Below are positions 35,946-42,955 of a stretch of 64,000 nt of DNA, in pieces (position 1 is the stretch's first letter; each line of letters opens with the position of its first letter). The position numbers were made by a program, and so were the translations under genes. The DNA is from CANKJK01 sp040081715 (GTDB taxonomy: Bacteria > Acidobacteriota > Vicinamibacteria > Vicinamibacterales > UBA2999). The notes beneath the pieces are model-generated. The model had not been told where the DNA came from, did not search any database, and was given only the letters and a program-made list of their open reading frames with translations. The stretch spans positions 62,001 through 126,000 of the forward strand of contig JBEBFY010000002.1 of the NCBI GenBank assembly GCA_040081715.1. Reading direction: 5' to 3'.

Positions 35946-36910
35946 TTCTTGTCATTGCGGAACAGCGGGACGGCAAGCTGAATCGCGCCTCATGGGAGGC
36001 GATTGCGGGAGCTCAATTGTTAGCCGGCGGCGCGCCGCTCAAAGTGGTCGTGGCCGGCGGCAGCGTGTCAGCGGTTGCGCAGGAACTGGCGACCGCGGCG
36101 GTCGTCGAAGTAATTACCGTGGAAGACGCGGCCCTCGGCTCCTACACGCCTGATGGGTTCGTGCAGGCGCTCACAACGCTCATCGACGCCCAGGCACCCG
36201 AGGCGGTGGTCCTCGCGCACACCTATCAGACCCGGGACTTCGCGCCAATGCTGGCGGCGCGGCTGCATCGTGCCCTGATTACGGACATCACGGGCGTGAA
36301 GGGCAGTGGCGCGTCAGCCACCTTCACCAGGCCCATGTTTCAGGGCAAACTCGCCGCCGAAGTGAGGCCGCAGGGGCCAGCCCCGCACCTGCTCACCTTC
36401 CAGATTGGTGCCTTTCGGGCGGATGCCGCGCAGAAGGGGGCCTCGCCCGCTCCGGTTGTGGCCTCCGGCATCACCGTGGATGCATCGGCCATCCGGCAGA
36501 AGCCCGAGGCTCCGTTCCAGGAGGCGAAGCAGGCCGTGGACCTGAGCCAGGCGGAGCGCATCGTCGCCATTGGCCGCGGCATCAAGGCGCAGGAGAACCT
36601 CGCGCTGGTGGAGAAGCTGGCGAAGGCCTTCGGTGCGGAAGTCGCGGCCTCGCGGCCCATCTGCGACAGTGGCTGGCTGCCGATGGAGCGCCAGATCGGC
36701 AGCTCCGGCCAGACTGTCGCCCCGAAGCTGTACGTGGCGCTAGGTATTTCCGGCGCCATTCAGCACGTGGTCGGCATGAAGGGCTCACGGACGATTGTGG
36801 CCATCAACAAGGACGCCGAAGCGCCCATCTTCGAGGTGGCGGACTACGGCGTGGTGGGCGACCTGTTTGAAATCGGACCGGCGCTGGTAGCCGAGCTGGA
36901 GAAAGCCTAA
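35942..36910 (+). CDS. etfA: Electron transfer flavoprotein, alpha subunit
   Basis: 322 aa, GTG start overlapping the etfB stop. C-terminal FAD domain: ERIVAIGRGIKAQENLALVEKLAKAFGAEVAASRPICDSGWLPMERQIGSSGQTVAPKLYVALGISGAIQHVVGM, then TIVAINKDAEAPIFEVADYGVVGDLFEIGPAL, which hold the FAD-binding Arg, Ser/Gly loop and Asn. Carries electrons from acyl-CoA and related dehydrogenases to the ETF-QO encoded next. Confidence 0.95.
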   Translation: MILVIAEQRDGKLNRASWEAIAGAQLLAGGAPLKVVVAGGSVSAVAQELATAAVVEVITVEDAALGSYTPDGFVQALTTLIDAQAPEAVVLAHTYQTRDFAPMLAARLHRALITDITGVKGSGASATFTRPMFQGKLAAEVRPQGPAPHLLTFQIGAFRADAAQKGASPAPVVASGITVDASAIRQKPEAPFQEAKQAVDLSQAERIVAIGRGIKAQENLALVEKLAKAFGAEVAASRPICDSGWLPMERQIGSSGQTVAPKLYVALGISGAIQHVVGMKGSRTIVAINKDAEAPIFEVADYGVVGDLFEIGPALVAELEKA

Positions 36911-36922
36911 CCGGCCCGCGGT

Positions 36923-38590
36923 ATGGAGCGCGAGACCCTCGACGTCGATGTCCTGATTGTCGGCGGCGGCCCGGCCGGGATGTCGGCTGCGCTGCGCATC
37001 GCACAGCTCCAGAAGGCCAGGGGTGGGGAGCCGCTCTCCATCAGCGTGCTGGAGAAGGCGCGGGAAGCTGGTGCGCACATGATGTCGGGCGCCGTGCTCG
37101 ATCCGTCGACCTTGAAGGACCTGATTCCGGACTTCAAGGAGAAGGGCGCGCCGCTGGCCGCCGCGGTCCATAAGGACCACGTCTACCTGTTGTCGCAGGG
37201 AGGGAAGCTTCCGTTCCCGATTATTCCGCCGCCGTTTCAGAACCACGGCAACTACGTCATCTCGCTGAACAAGTTCGTCGGGTGGCTGGGCGAGCAGGTC
37301 GAGGCGGCGGGCGTCGACTTCTTCTCAGGGTTTCCCGGGCAGGAGGTGCTCTACGCCGGTGACCGCGTCATCGGCGTGCGTACGGGAGATCGCGGTATCG
37401 GCAAACACGGCGAGCAGCGGCCGAACTTCGAGCCGGGCGTGGATATTCACGCCAAGGTCACCATCTTCTGCGACGGCGTGCGCGGCAACCTGACAAAGCC
37501 CCTGATCGAACGGCTGAAGCTGAACGCGGATTCCGAGCCGGAGCAGTACGCAGTCGGGATCAAGGAGCTGTGGGAACTACCGGCGGGCCGGCTCGAAGCC
37601 GGCACCGTGATTCACACGATGGGCTACCCGCTGAAGCAGGAGGAGTTCGGCGGCGCGTTCATCTACGGACTCCCGGACAATCAGGCCTTTGTGGGCTTCG
37701 TGGTCGGCCTGGATTACAAGGACCCGCTCTTCGAACCGCATCAGGCCTTCAATCGGCTGAAGCAGCACCCGCTCCTCAGGGATCTCCTCGCCGGCGGCAA
37801 GATGGTCCGTTACGGCGCGAAGGCGCTGCCCGAGGGCGGCTGGCACACCATCCCGCGGCTGCACATGGATGGCGGCCTCATCGCGGGCGATGCGGGCGGG
37901 TTCATGAACTCCATGCGGCTGAAGGGTATCCACCTGGCGATGCGCTCGGGCATGCTCGCGGGTGAGGCGGCGTGTGATGCGATTGCCTCGGGTGACACGT
38001 CAGCGGCGGCGCTCTCCAGTTACAAGACGCGCATCGATGCGAGCGCCATCAGGAAGGAGCTCTATCCAGTCCGCAACGTGCATCAGGCGTTCGGATTCGG
38101 CTTCATCCCCGGGAGTATCCACGCCGGCCTCGTGATGTTCAGTGGAGGCCTGCTGTCACCCGAGAAGATGTCCAGTCACGCTGGCCACGAGCGGATGCAG
38201 ACACTCGCGCAGTACCACGGCAAGGCCGGTGACGCCGCCGTGGTGCCGGAGCCCAGCAACGCCACCTCCACGGACAAGGCGCTGGCCTTCGACAAGCTGA
38301 CCAACGTGCACTATTCGTCAACCGCGCACGACGAGGATCAGCCGTCGCATCTGCTCGTCAACACCGACGTGTGCCACTCGAAGTGTGGAACGGAGTACGG
38401 CTACCCGTGCGTGCGGTTCTGCCCGGCAGCCGTCTACGAGATGGTGGACAACGGCAGCGGCGGGAAGAAGATGCAGATCAACGCGTCGAACTGCGTCCAC
38501 TGCAAGACGTGCGACATCATGGACCCCTATCAGGTCATTACCTGGGTGCCGCCAGAGGGTGGCGGCGGTCCGCAATACAACGGCATGTAG
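36923..38590 (+). CDS. Electron transfer flavoprotein-ubiquinone (menaquinone) oxidoreductase
   Basis: 555 aa membrane-associated flavoprotein. N-terminal FAD motif DVLIVGGGPAGMSAALRIAQ, AGAHMMSGAVLDP, the second FAD segment GLIAGDAGGFMNSMRLKGIHLAMRSGMLAGEAA, and a C-terminal ferredoxin-like [4Fe-4S] domain with CVHCKTCDIMDPYQVITWVPPEGG; an extra Cys set (CHSKCGTEYGYPC..FC) lies just before. Passes electrons from ETF to quinone. Because this genome segment encodes menaquinone synthesis, menaquinone is the likely acceptor (inference). Confidence 0.95.
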   Translation: MERETLDVDVLIVGGGPAGMSAALRIAQLQKARGGEPLSISVLEKAREAGAHMMSGAVLDPSTLKDLIPDFKEKGAPLAAAVHKDHVYLLSQGGKLPFPIIPPPFQNHGNYVISLNKFVGWLGEQVEAAGVDFFSGFPGQEVLYAGDRVIGVRTGDRGIGKHGEQRPNFEPGVDIHAKVTIFCDGVRGNLTKPLIERLKLNADSEPEQYAVGIKELWELPAGRLEAGTVIHTMGYPLKQEEFGGAFIYGLPDNQAFVGFVVGLDYKDPLFEPHQAFNRLKQHPLLRDLLAGGKMVRYGAKALPEGGWHTIPRLHMDGGLIAGDAGGFMNSMRLKGIHLAMRSGMLAGEAACDAIASGDTSAAALSSYKTRIDASAIRKELYPVRNVHQAFGFGFIPGSIHAGLVMFSGGLLSPEKMSSHAGHERMQTLAQYHGKAGDAAVVPEPSNATSTDKALAFDKLTNVHYSSTAHDEDQPSHLLVNTDVCHSKCGTEYGYPCVRFCPAAVYEMVDNGSGGKKMQINASNCVHCKTCDIMDPYQVITWVPPEGGGGPQYNGM

Positions 38591-38695
38591 CGCCCGCCGC
38601 CGGCAGTCCTCCCGCCGGCTCCTTCACCGCAGCCGCGCCCTCGGTCCTCCCGAGACCCGGGCCGAGTGCTGCCGTGTCAGAATCTGCACGACGAG

Positions 38696-39373
38696 ATGGC
38701 TGAGGATTGGACGGCTTCGCCGTGGAAGCGGCTGCAGGTGGCGCTCATCGCCGCCATCGGCTATCCGCTCATGGCACTCCTGTGCTGGACGCTGCGCTGG
38801 AAGGTCGAGGGCCTGGAGCACTATGAGGCCATCGTCCACTCCGGCCATCAGCCCGTGATGGCCTTCTGGCACGGCCGGATCCTTCCCGCGACGTATTACT
38901 TCCGCAACCGCGGCATCGTCGTCATCACCAGCGAGAACTTCGACGGCGAATGGATCGCCCGCATCATCGAGCGCTTCGGCTATGGGACAGCCCGAGGGTC
39001 CTCCACGCGTGGCGCCCGCAGGGCCACGCGGCAACTCCTGAGGGCGATGAAGGCCGGCCGGCCCGTCGGCTTCACCCTGGATGGGCCCAAAGGGCCAGCG
39101 CGGGTGGCGCAATCGGGCGCAGTATGGCTGGCGGGAGCGACCGGGAATCCCATCCTGCCATTCCACCTCGAGGCCTCGCGCCATTGGACGGTGAAGAGCT
39201 GGGACCGGACGCAGATCCCGAAGCCCTTCAGCACGGTGGCGCTTGCGGTGGGGCCTCCGCAGCCGGTGGCGTCCGGCCCTGGTCCGGACGCGTTGGAGTC
39301 ATCCCGAGTCGAGTTGGAGCACACGCTGACGCGGCTGGCCCACCGGTGCGACATCCTGCTTGGGCGCCGATGA
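38696..39373 (+). CDS. DUF374 lysophospholipid acyltransferase-like protein
   Basis: 225 aa. N-terminal membrane helix (about 14-32), FWHGRILPATYYFRNRGIVVITSENFDGEWIARIIERFG, ARGSSTRGARRATRQLL, and PVGFTLDGPKGPARVAQSGAVWLAGATGNPILPFH. This is the DUF374 pattern, related to LPLAT acyltransferases; several members are in lipid A gene neighbourhoods and may be secondary acyltransferases, though biochemistry is thin. The usual family SxHxDGE reads SENFDGE here. ATG at 38696 preferred over GTG at 38666. The 105-nt gap before it holds only a GCCGGC-N9-GCCGGC foldback. Confidence 0.83.
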   Translation: MAEDWTASPWKRLQVALIAAIGYPLMALLCWTLRWKVEGLEHYEAIVHSGHQPVMAFWHGRILPATYYFRNRGIVVITSENFDGEWIARIIERFGYGTARGSSTRGARRATRQLLRAMKAGRPVGFTLDGPKGPARVAQSGAVWLAGATGNPILPFHLEASRHWTVKSWDRTQIPKPFSTVALAVGPPQPVASGPGPDALESSRVELEHTLTRLAHRCDILLGRR

Positions 39374-39398
39374 GCAGCGTGTCTGAATCGGTCGGCGC

Positions 39399-40076
39399 CT
39401 ACCTGCCGAGATAGGAGGTGCGTAGGGCCTGGGAGACGGGCCAATCCACGCGACCTTCTTTGTCGTAGATGCGGACCACGAACTCAAGTCCGGTCGTGCC
39501 CTCCGCAAACATGAACGACCGTTGCTCCCGGTTGAGGGGGAAGACCGCCCAGAAACGTTCATAGGCGTAGTCACGACGGAAGATGCCTGCGAGAGCCCGC
39601 GTATCACGGAGGGCGGGTGTCAGGATGCCCCGGACGATTCGACGCTGATCGTCAGACTGTCCCTTGACCTGGAGCGTCACGCCGACATCCAGGGGTACCA
39701 CGCCAGACCCCTCGCGAGGGTCGATTTCGAACATCACCACGACGTCGCCCGAACGCTCCGCATCCGCGACGAGTGCCTCAGTCTCCTGGTCCGAGAGGCG
39801 GTCCGCCAGTTGTGCGAGGCGTGCTGTGGCTCTGACGACGTCCGGCGTCATCCAGGTCGCACGGAGTTTGTAGTTGTAGGAGCGCTCCGTTCGAAGCACT
39901 CGTAGATCCCAGGCGCCGCCGACACGTCCGTCGACGCGCATGGCTCGACCTGCGGCTTCGGCGGCCTTCGGTGTCCACCGGAGATAGGCAGCCTGTCCTG
40001 GTTCCTGGGCCCTGAAGGAGGAGATGGTTGCGGCGACCAGGACCGCAACTGTGGCCGCGCGTCGCCCACCCAGCAC
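39399..40076 (-). CDS. Secreted protein of unknown function (225 aa)
   Basis: GTG start at 40076, 2 nt after the stop of the upstream repeat-protein gene on the minus strand, so the two form an operon. Signal peptide about 1-23 (VLVAATISSFRAQ). Mature part mixes helices and beta strands: VVMFEIDPREGSGVVPLD, GILTPALRDTRALAGIFRRDYAYERFWAVFPLN, FVVRIYDKEGRVDWPVSQAL. The end resembles the strand-turn pattern of immunoglobulin-like domains. No cysteine in the mature part. I do not recognise the family. Confidence 0.7.
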   Translation of the reverse strand: MLGGRRAATVAVLVAATISSFRAQEPGQAAYLRWTPKAAEAAGRAMRVDGRVGGAWDLRVLRTERSYNYKLRATWMTPDVVRATARLAQLADRLSDQETEALVADAERSGDVVVMFEIDPREGSGVVPLDVGVTLQVKGQSDDQRRIVRGILTPALRDTRALAGIFRRDYAYERFWAVFPLNREQRSFMFAEGTTGLEFVVRIYDKEGRVDWPVSQALRTSYLGR

Positions 40077-40078
40077 GG

Positions 40079-40660
40079 CTAGCGGCGCGGCCGCCGCGTG
40101 ATGGCGATCAGTTCCTTGCCGCCCACGGCTGTCTTGCCGATGGTCATGCCCACGATCTGATAACCGCCGTCTCCCACCTCGCCGAGTTCCTTCTCCAGCG
40201 TGGACGTCTTCGTGGTGGCGAGCAGTTTGTAGTCGTACGCCGTGACCGGTGCGTCCGTGTCCCGCTCCAGAATGACGACCACCTCTTCGCCTCCGAAGGC
40301 GCTCTTGAATACCGTCTGGTCGCGGTAGATGAAGTTGGCGTCCGCCGCTTCCTGCAATTCTTTCTGCATCGTCGATGTCTTCGACGCCGCCAGGAGCTTG
40401 TAGGAGTAGCGCGCCTTGGACGCACCCTCGCGCGACATCACCGCGATCGTTTCCTTCCCACCGACGGCTGATTCGCCTCCCATCACCTGCTGGAACCGAT
40501 AGCCTGATTCCGCAGCCTCATTGAGTTCCTTCTCCAGCGTGGATGTCTTACTGGTCGCCAGAACCTTGTAGGCGACGGTGCCCTGTTGGGCAGTGGCGGG
40601 TGAGGCGAGGAGCGTGACGCAGCCAGCGGCGAGGCAGAGGACAGCAGAAGAGAGTCTCAC
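40079..40660 (-). CDS. Secreted protein made of three ~47-residue repeats, DUF4177-like
   Basis: 193 aa, GTG start with GAAAGG upstream on the minus strand. Signal peptide 1-24 (ASPATA). Then three homologous units at about 31-77, 87-133 and 144-190, each beginning YKVLATSKTSTLEKEL, YKLLAASKTSTMQKEL or YKLLATTKTSTLEKEL and ending with a GGxExIxxxxR strand (AVGGKETIAVMSR, AFGGEEVVVILER, AVGGKELIAITRR). The beta-helix-beta layout (YxY strand, LExxLNExxxxGY helix, strand) resembles single-domain DUF4177 proteins. Function unknown; first gene of a two-gene operon. Confidence 0.75.
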   Translation of the reverse strand: MRLSSAVLCLAAGCVTLLASPATAQQGTVAYKVLATSKTSTLEKELNEAAESGYRFQQVMGGESAVGGKETIAVMSREGASKARYSYKLLAASKTSTMQKELQEAADANFIYRDQTVFKSAFGGEEVVVILERDTDAPVTAYDYKLLATTKTSTLEKELGEVGDGGYQIVGMTIGKTAVGGKELIAITRRPRR

Positions 40661-40757
40661 GCTGGACCTTTCGGCGAGGACGCGGGTCCCGCAGGGGTGG
40701 GTGAAGGGGACAGTCTAGTCTGAATTGATGACGGCGCTGGGTAGGCGTTCAGCGGGG

Positions 40758-40763
40758 TATAGT
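40758..40763 (+). promoter_or_regulatory. Putative -10 box (TATAGT) before the VOC gene
   Basis: TATAGT in the 142-nt divergent gap between the repeat-protein operon (minus) and the VOC gene (plus). A start near 40770 gives a leader of about 33 nt with a strong GGGAGGA site at 40792-40798. No -35 at standard spacing; a TTGATG at 40725 is too far. Confidence 0.35.
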
Positions 40764-40802
40764 GATGCGTCCGCCTGAGAGATGCGCGGACGGGAGGATT
40801 GC

Positions 40803-41780
40803 ATGCGCCGATTGTTGATGATGATTCTGGTGTTGCTGGCAGGCTTCGTCTTGGCCGTCACGCCCACCACCGCTCGTGCCCAGTCGGGCCCTCGCCTGAT
40901 GGGCGCGCCGCTGACGCACCTCGTCGTGATTACGCCTGATATTGCGAAGACGTCGAAGGGGTACGGCGACATCTTCGGCATCCCCACGCCTGAAGTGCAG
41001 AACGCCGAGTACGCGTTGCCGAACGGGAAGAAGGAAAAGGCCAAGGTGTCGTATGTCCCGATGCCGAACTTCTACATCGCCATCGTGCAGCCGACCGGGA
41101 AGGGGCCGATGCGCGACCACCTGAAGAAGTTCGGGCTCGGCCTCTGGGCGCTGGGCGTCGGAAAGGACAGCGACATCGATGCCGTGCGGGCCGACCTGGA
41201 GGCCAGGGGCGGTAAGTGGACCGGCGGTACGAAGGGCGGCACGTTCGCCTGGGTGGACCTGCGTCAGACGCCGCTCGGTGCCACGATCATCGTGGGACCC
41301 ACCGTCCGGCCAGCCATGCCTGCCGCGCCAACGGCGCAGGCGGGGCTCTTCGGCGGCCTGAACATCAGCCACGTCGGGTTCGCCAATACGGATGCCGCCG
41401 CATCGGCCAAGATGATCGTCGACATCTTCGGGATGAAGCCCATTGAGCCGCGCGTGTTCCCCCCGAAGGGACCGTTCCCGTACCCGCCGAACATGTGGAC
41501 CGACAACGGGCACGTGCTGACGTCGATGCTCTTCCAGAACAAGATCGGCATCGAGGTGATTCAGGGCGTGGGCGAGCCCAATCCGTGGTCACACCAGATC
41601 AAGAAGCAGAAGGGCGTCTCCCTGATGCACATCGCGGTGGGCCGCGGCAAGATGGGCCGCGAGGAGTGGCTGAAGCTAGGGCAGGAGAAAGGGGGCAAGT
41701 GGACCAACGGCGGACCGCCGCCGGAGGGGTCGTTTGCCTACCTCGACTGGACGGACACGCTCGGCATCGTCATCGAATAG
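40803..41780 (+). CDS. Secreted double-VOC (glyoxalase-fold) protein
   Basis: 325 aa. Signal peptide about 1-26 (LLAGFVLAVTPTTARAQ) predicted cleaved after ARA. Two VOC beta-alpha-beta-beta-beta modules: about 36-165 (LTHLVVITPDIAKTSKGYGDIFGI, then GGTFAWVDLRQTPLGATIIV) and about 180-325 (INISHVGFANTDAAASAKMIVDIFGM, then EGSFAYLDWTDTLGIVIE). Metal-ligand-type His and Glu positions (HLVV, HVGF, HIAV, IEVIQ) are visible. Known VOC enzymes are glyoxalase I, extradiol dioxygenases, epimerases and resistance proteins, nearly all cytoplasmic. Substrate unknown. Confidence 0.8.
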   Translation: MRRLLMMILVLLAGFVLAVTPTTARAQSGPRLMGAPLTHLVVITPDIAKTSKGYGDIFGIPTPEVQNAEYALPNGKKEKAKVSYVPMPNFYIAIVQPTGKGPMRDHLKKFGLGLWALGVGKDSDIDAVRADLEARGGKWTGGTKGGTFAWVDLRQTPLGATIIVGPTVRPAMPAAPTAQAGLFGGLNISHVGFANTDAAASAKMIVDIFGMKPIEPRVFPPKGPFPYPPNMWTDNGHVLTSMLFQNKIGIEVIQGVGEPNPWSHQIKKQKGVSLMHIAVGRGKMGREEWLKLGQEKGGKWTNGGPPPEGSFAYLDWTDTLGIVIE

Positions 41781-41804
41781 CGATCCGGATCGGTCAGAAT
41801 CTCA

Positions 41805-41840
41805 GGGCGGGACGCCATCTGGCGCCCCGCCCTTTTCTTT
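41805..41840 (+). terminator. Rho-independent terminator after the VOC gene
   Basis: GGGCGGG (41805-41811) pairs with CCCGCCC (41826-41832); GCC/GGC extends the stem inside around an ATCT loop, with one mismatch. TTTTCTTT follows at 41833-41840. The clearest intrinsic terminator in the window; it separates the VOC gene from the deacetylase gene. Confidence 0.85.
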
Positions 41841-41850
41841 GAGGGACCGC

Positions 41851-42876
41851 GTGCTCACCCTGATTGCATCCAACCGATTTGCCGACCACCTGACGCCACC
41901 TGGCCACCCGGAACGTCACGAGCGGGCCGAAGTGATGCAGGTTGTGGCGGATGAGTGGCGGGCGGCTGGCGGGCGTGTGGTCGAGCCGCGCATCGCGGCC
42001 GACGCCGAGATCCTCAGGGTCCACGATGCCGCGTACGTCGCCGAGGTCATGGCCACGTCCGGCCGCGCCGTGGCCTTCGACTCGGACACCGTCACGTCGC
42101 CAGCCTCGGTGGAGCTTGCGCGCCTCGCCGCCGGCGCGGCGTGCCAGGCCGTCGATCTGCTTCTCGACGGCGCCTCCACCAGCGTCTGCGCCTTTGTCCG
42201 GCCTCCGGGGCATCATGCCGAGCGAGACCGGGCCATGGGCTTCTGTCTGTTCAACAACATCGCCATCGCAGCCGCACACGCGCGGGCGCGGGGTGTCCGC
42301 AGGGTCGCCATCGTGGACTTCGACGTGCATCATGGCAACGGCACGCAGTGGCGCTTCTACGACGACCCGGCGGTACTGTTTGTCTCCACGCACCAGTTCC
42401 CGTTCTATCCGGGCACGGGATCCGCGACCGAAACCGGGAAGGGTCCTGGCCAGGGCTTTACGGTGAACGTGCCCATGGACGCCGGGGCCAATGACGCGGA
42501 CTACCTTCGGGTCTACGAGCGCATCGTGGCGCCAGTCCTACGCCAGTTCGCGCCTGACATGCTCCTTCTCTCGGCCGGGTTCGACGCGCATACCGACGAT
42601 CCACTTGCGGGAATGCAGGTCACGACGTCAGGGTTTGCTCGGCTGACCCGGCTGCTGGCCGATCTGGCGGATGAGGTCTGTGGCGGTCGCGTGATTGCCG
42701 TCACCGAAGGGGGCTACAGCCTCCCGGCGCTCGGCGGTTCGCTGCGGGCACTCGTCGGTGCGCTCGGCCGGCCTGCCGCACAAGGACGTTTGCCAGCGGC
42801 GGGCGATCCGGCGCCCCGTGGCGAGAAGGCGATCGCCGCGACGCTCCCGCATCTGCGGACCCACTGGCAGCTATAA
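41851..42876 (+). CDS. Histone-deacetylase-family amidohydrolase
   Basis: 341 aa zinc arginase/deacetylase fold of the class II HDAC-like bacterial group. Motifs: HLTPPGHPERHERAEVM, VRPPGHHAERDRAMGFCLFNNIAIAA, zinc ligands in DFDVHHGNGTQWRFYDDP and SAGFDAHTDDPL, STHQFPFYPGTG and a final EGGYSL with Gly-Gly-Tyr (the transition-state Tyr). GTG at 41851 preferred, with GAGGGAC 4-10 nt upstream; the longer frame from 41734 overlaps the VOC gene and its terminator. Bacterial members act on acetylpolyamines, acetoin-utilisation proteins (AcuC) or unknown acyl amides; no acetyl-CoA synthetase neighbour here. Confidence 0.9.
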   Translation: MLTLIASNRFADHLTPPGHPERHERAEVMQVVADEWRAAGGRVVEPRIAADAEILRVHDAAYVAEVMATSGRAVAFDSDTVTSPASVELARLAAGAACQAVDLLLDGASTSVCAFVRPPGHHAERDRAMGFCLFNNIAIAAAHARARGVRRVAIVDFDVHHGNGTQWRFYDDPAVLFVSTHQFPFYPGTGSATETGKGPGQGFTVNVPMDAGANDADYLRVYERIVAPVLRQFAPDMLLLSAGFDAHTDDPLAGMQVTTSGFARLTRLLADLADEVCGGRVIAVTEGGYSLPALGGSLRALVGALGRPAAQGRLPAAGDPAPRGEKAIAATLPHLRTHWQL

Positions 42877-42877
42877 T
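42872..42877 (+). promoter_or_regulatory. Putative -10 box (TATAAT) before leuS
   Basis: Perfect TATAAT that includes the TAA stop of the deacetylase gene, as also seen for the menG/TonB junction. Predicted start near 42884 leaves a 72-nt leuS leader containing the hairpin at 42899-42921. Confidence 0.45.
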
Positions 42878-42898
42878 TCCTCAAGCGATTCGCTCGAT

Positions 42899-42921
42899 CT
42901 GACGCGGTTTCCGCGCGTCAG
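42899..42921 (+). promoter_or_regulatory. Hairpin in the leuS leader
   Basis: CTGACGCG (42899-42906) is perfectly complementary to CGCGTCAG (42914-42921) with a 7-nt loop. It lies between the putative -10 and the leuS ATG. There is no T-run after it and no T-box or leucine leader peptide that I can see, so its role is open. Confidence 0.45.
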
Positions 42922-42955
42922 CCACGCCCCGGCGTCCGTTGAGCCTTTGACCCGC

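Noticed and set aside
41734..41850. N-terminal extension of the deacetylase
   Set aside because: Would read through the end of the VOC gene and the rho-independent terminator; the family N terminus fits GTG 41851.
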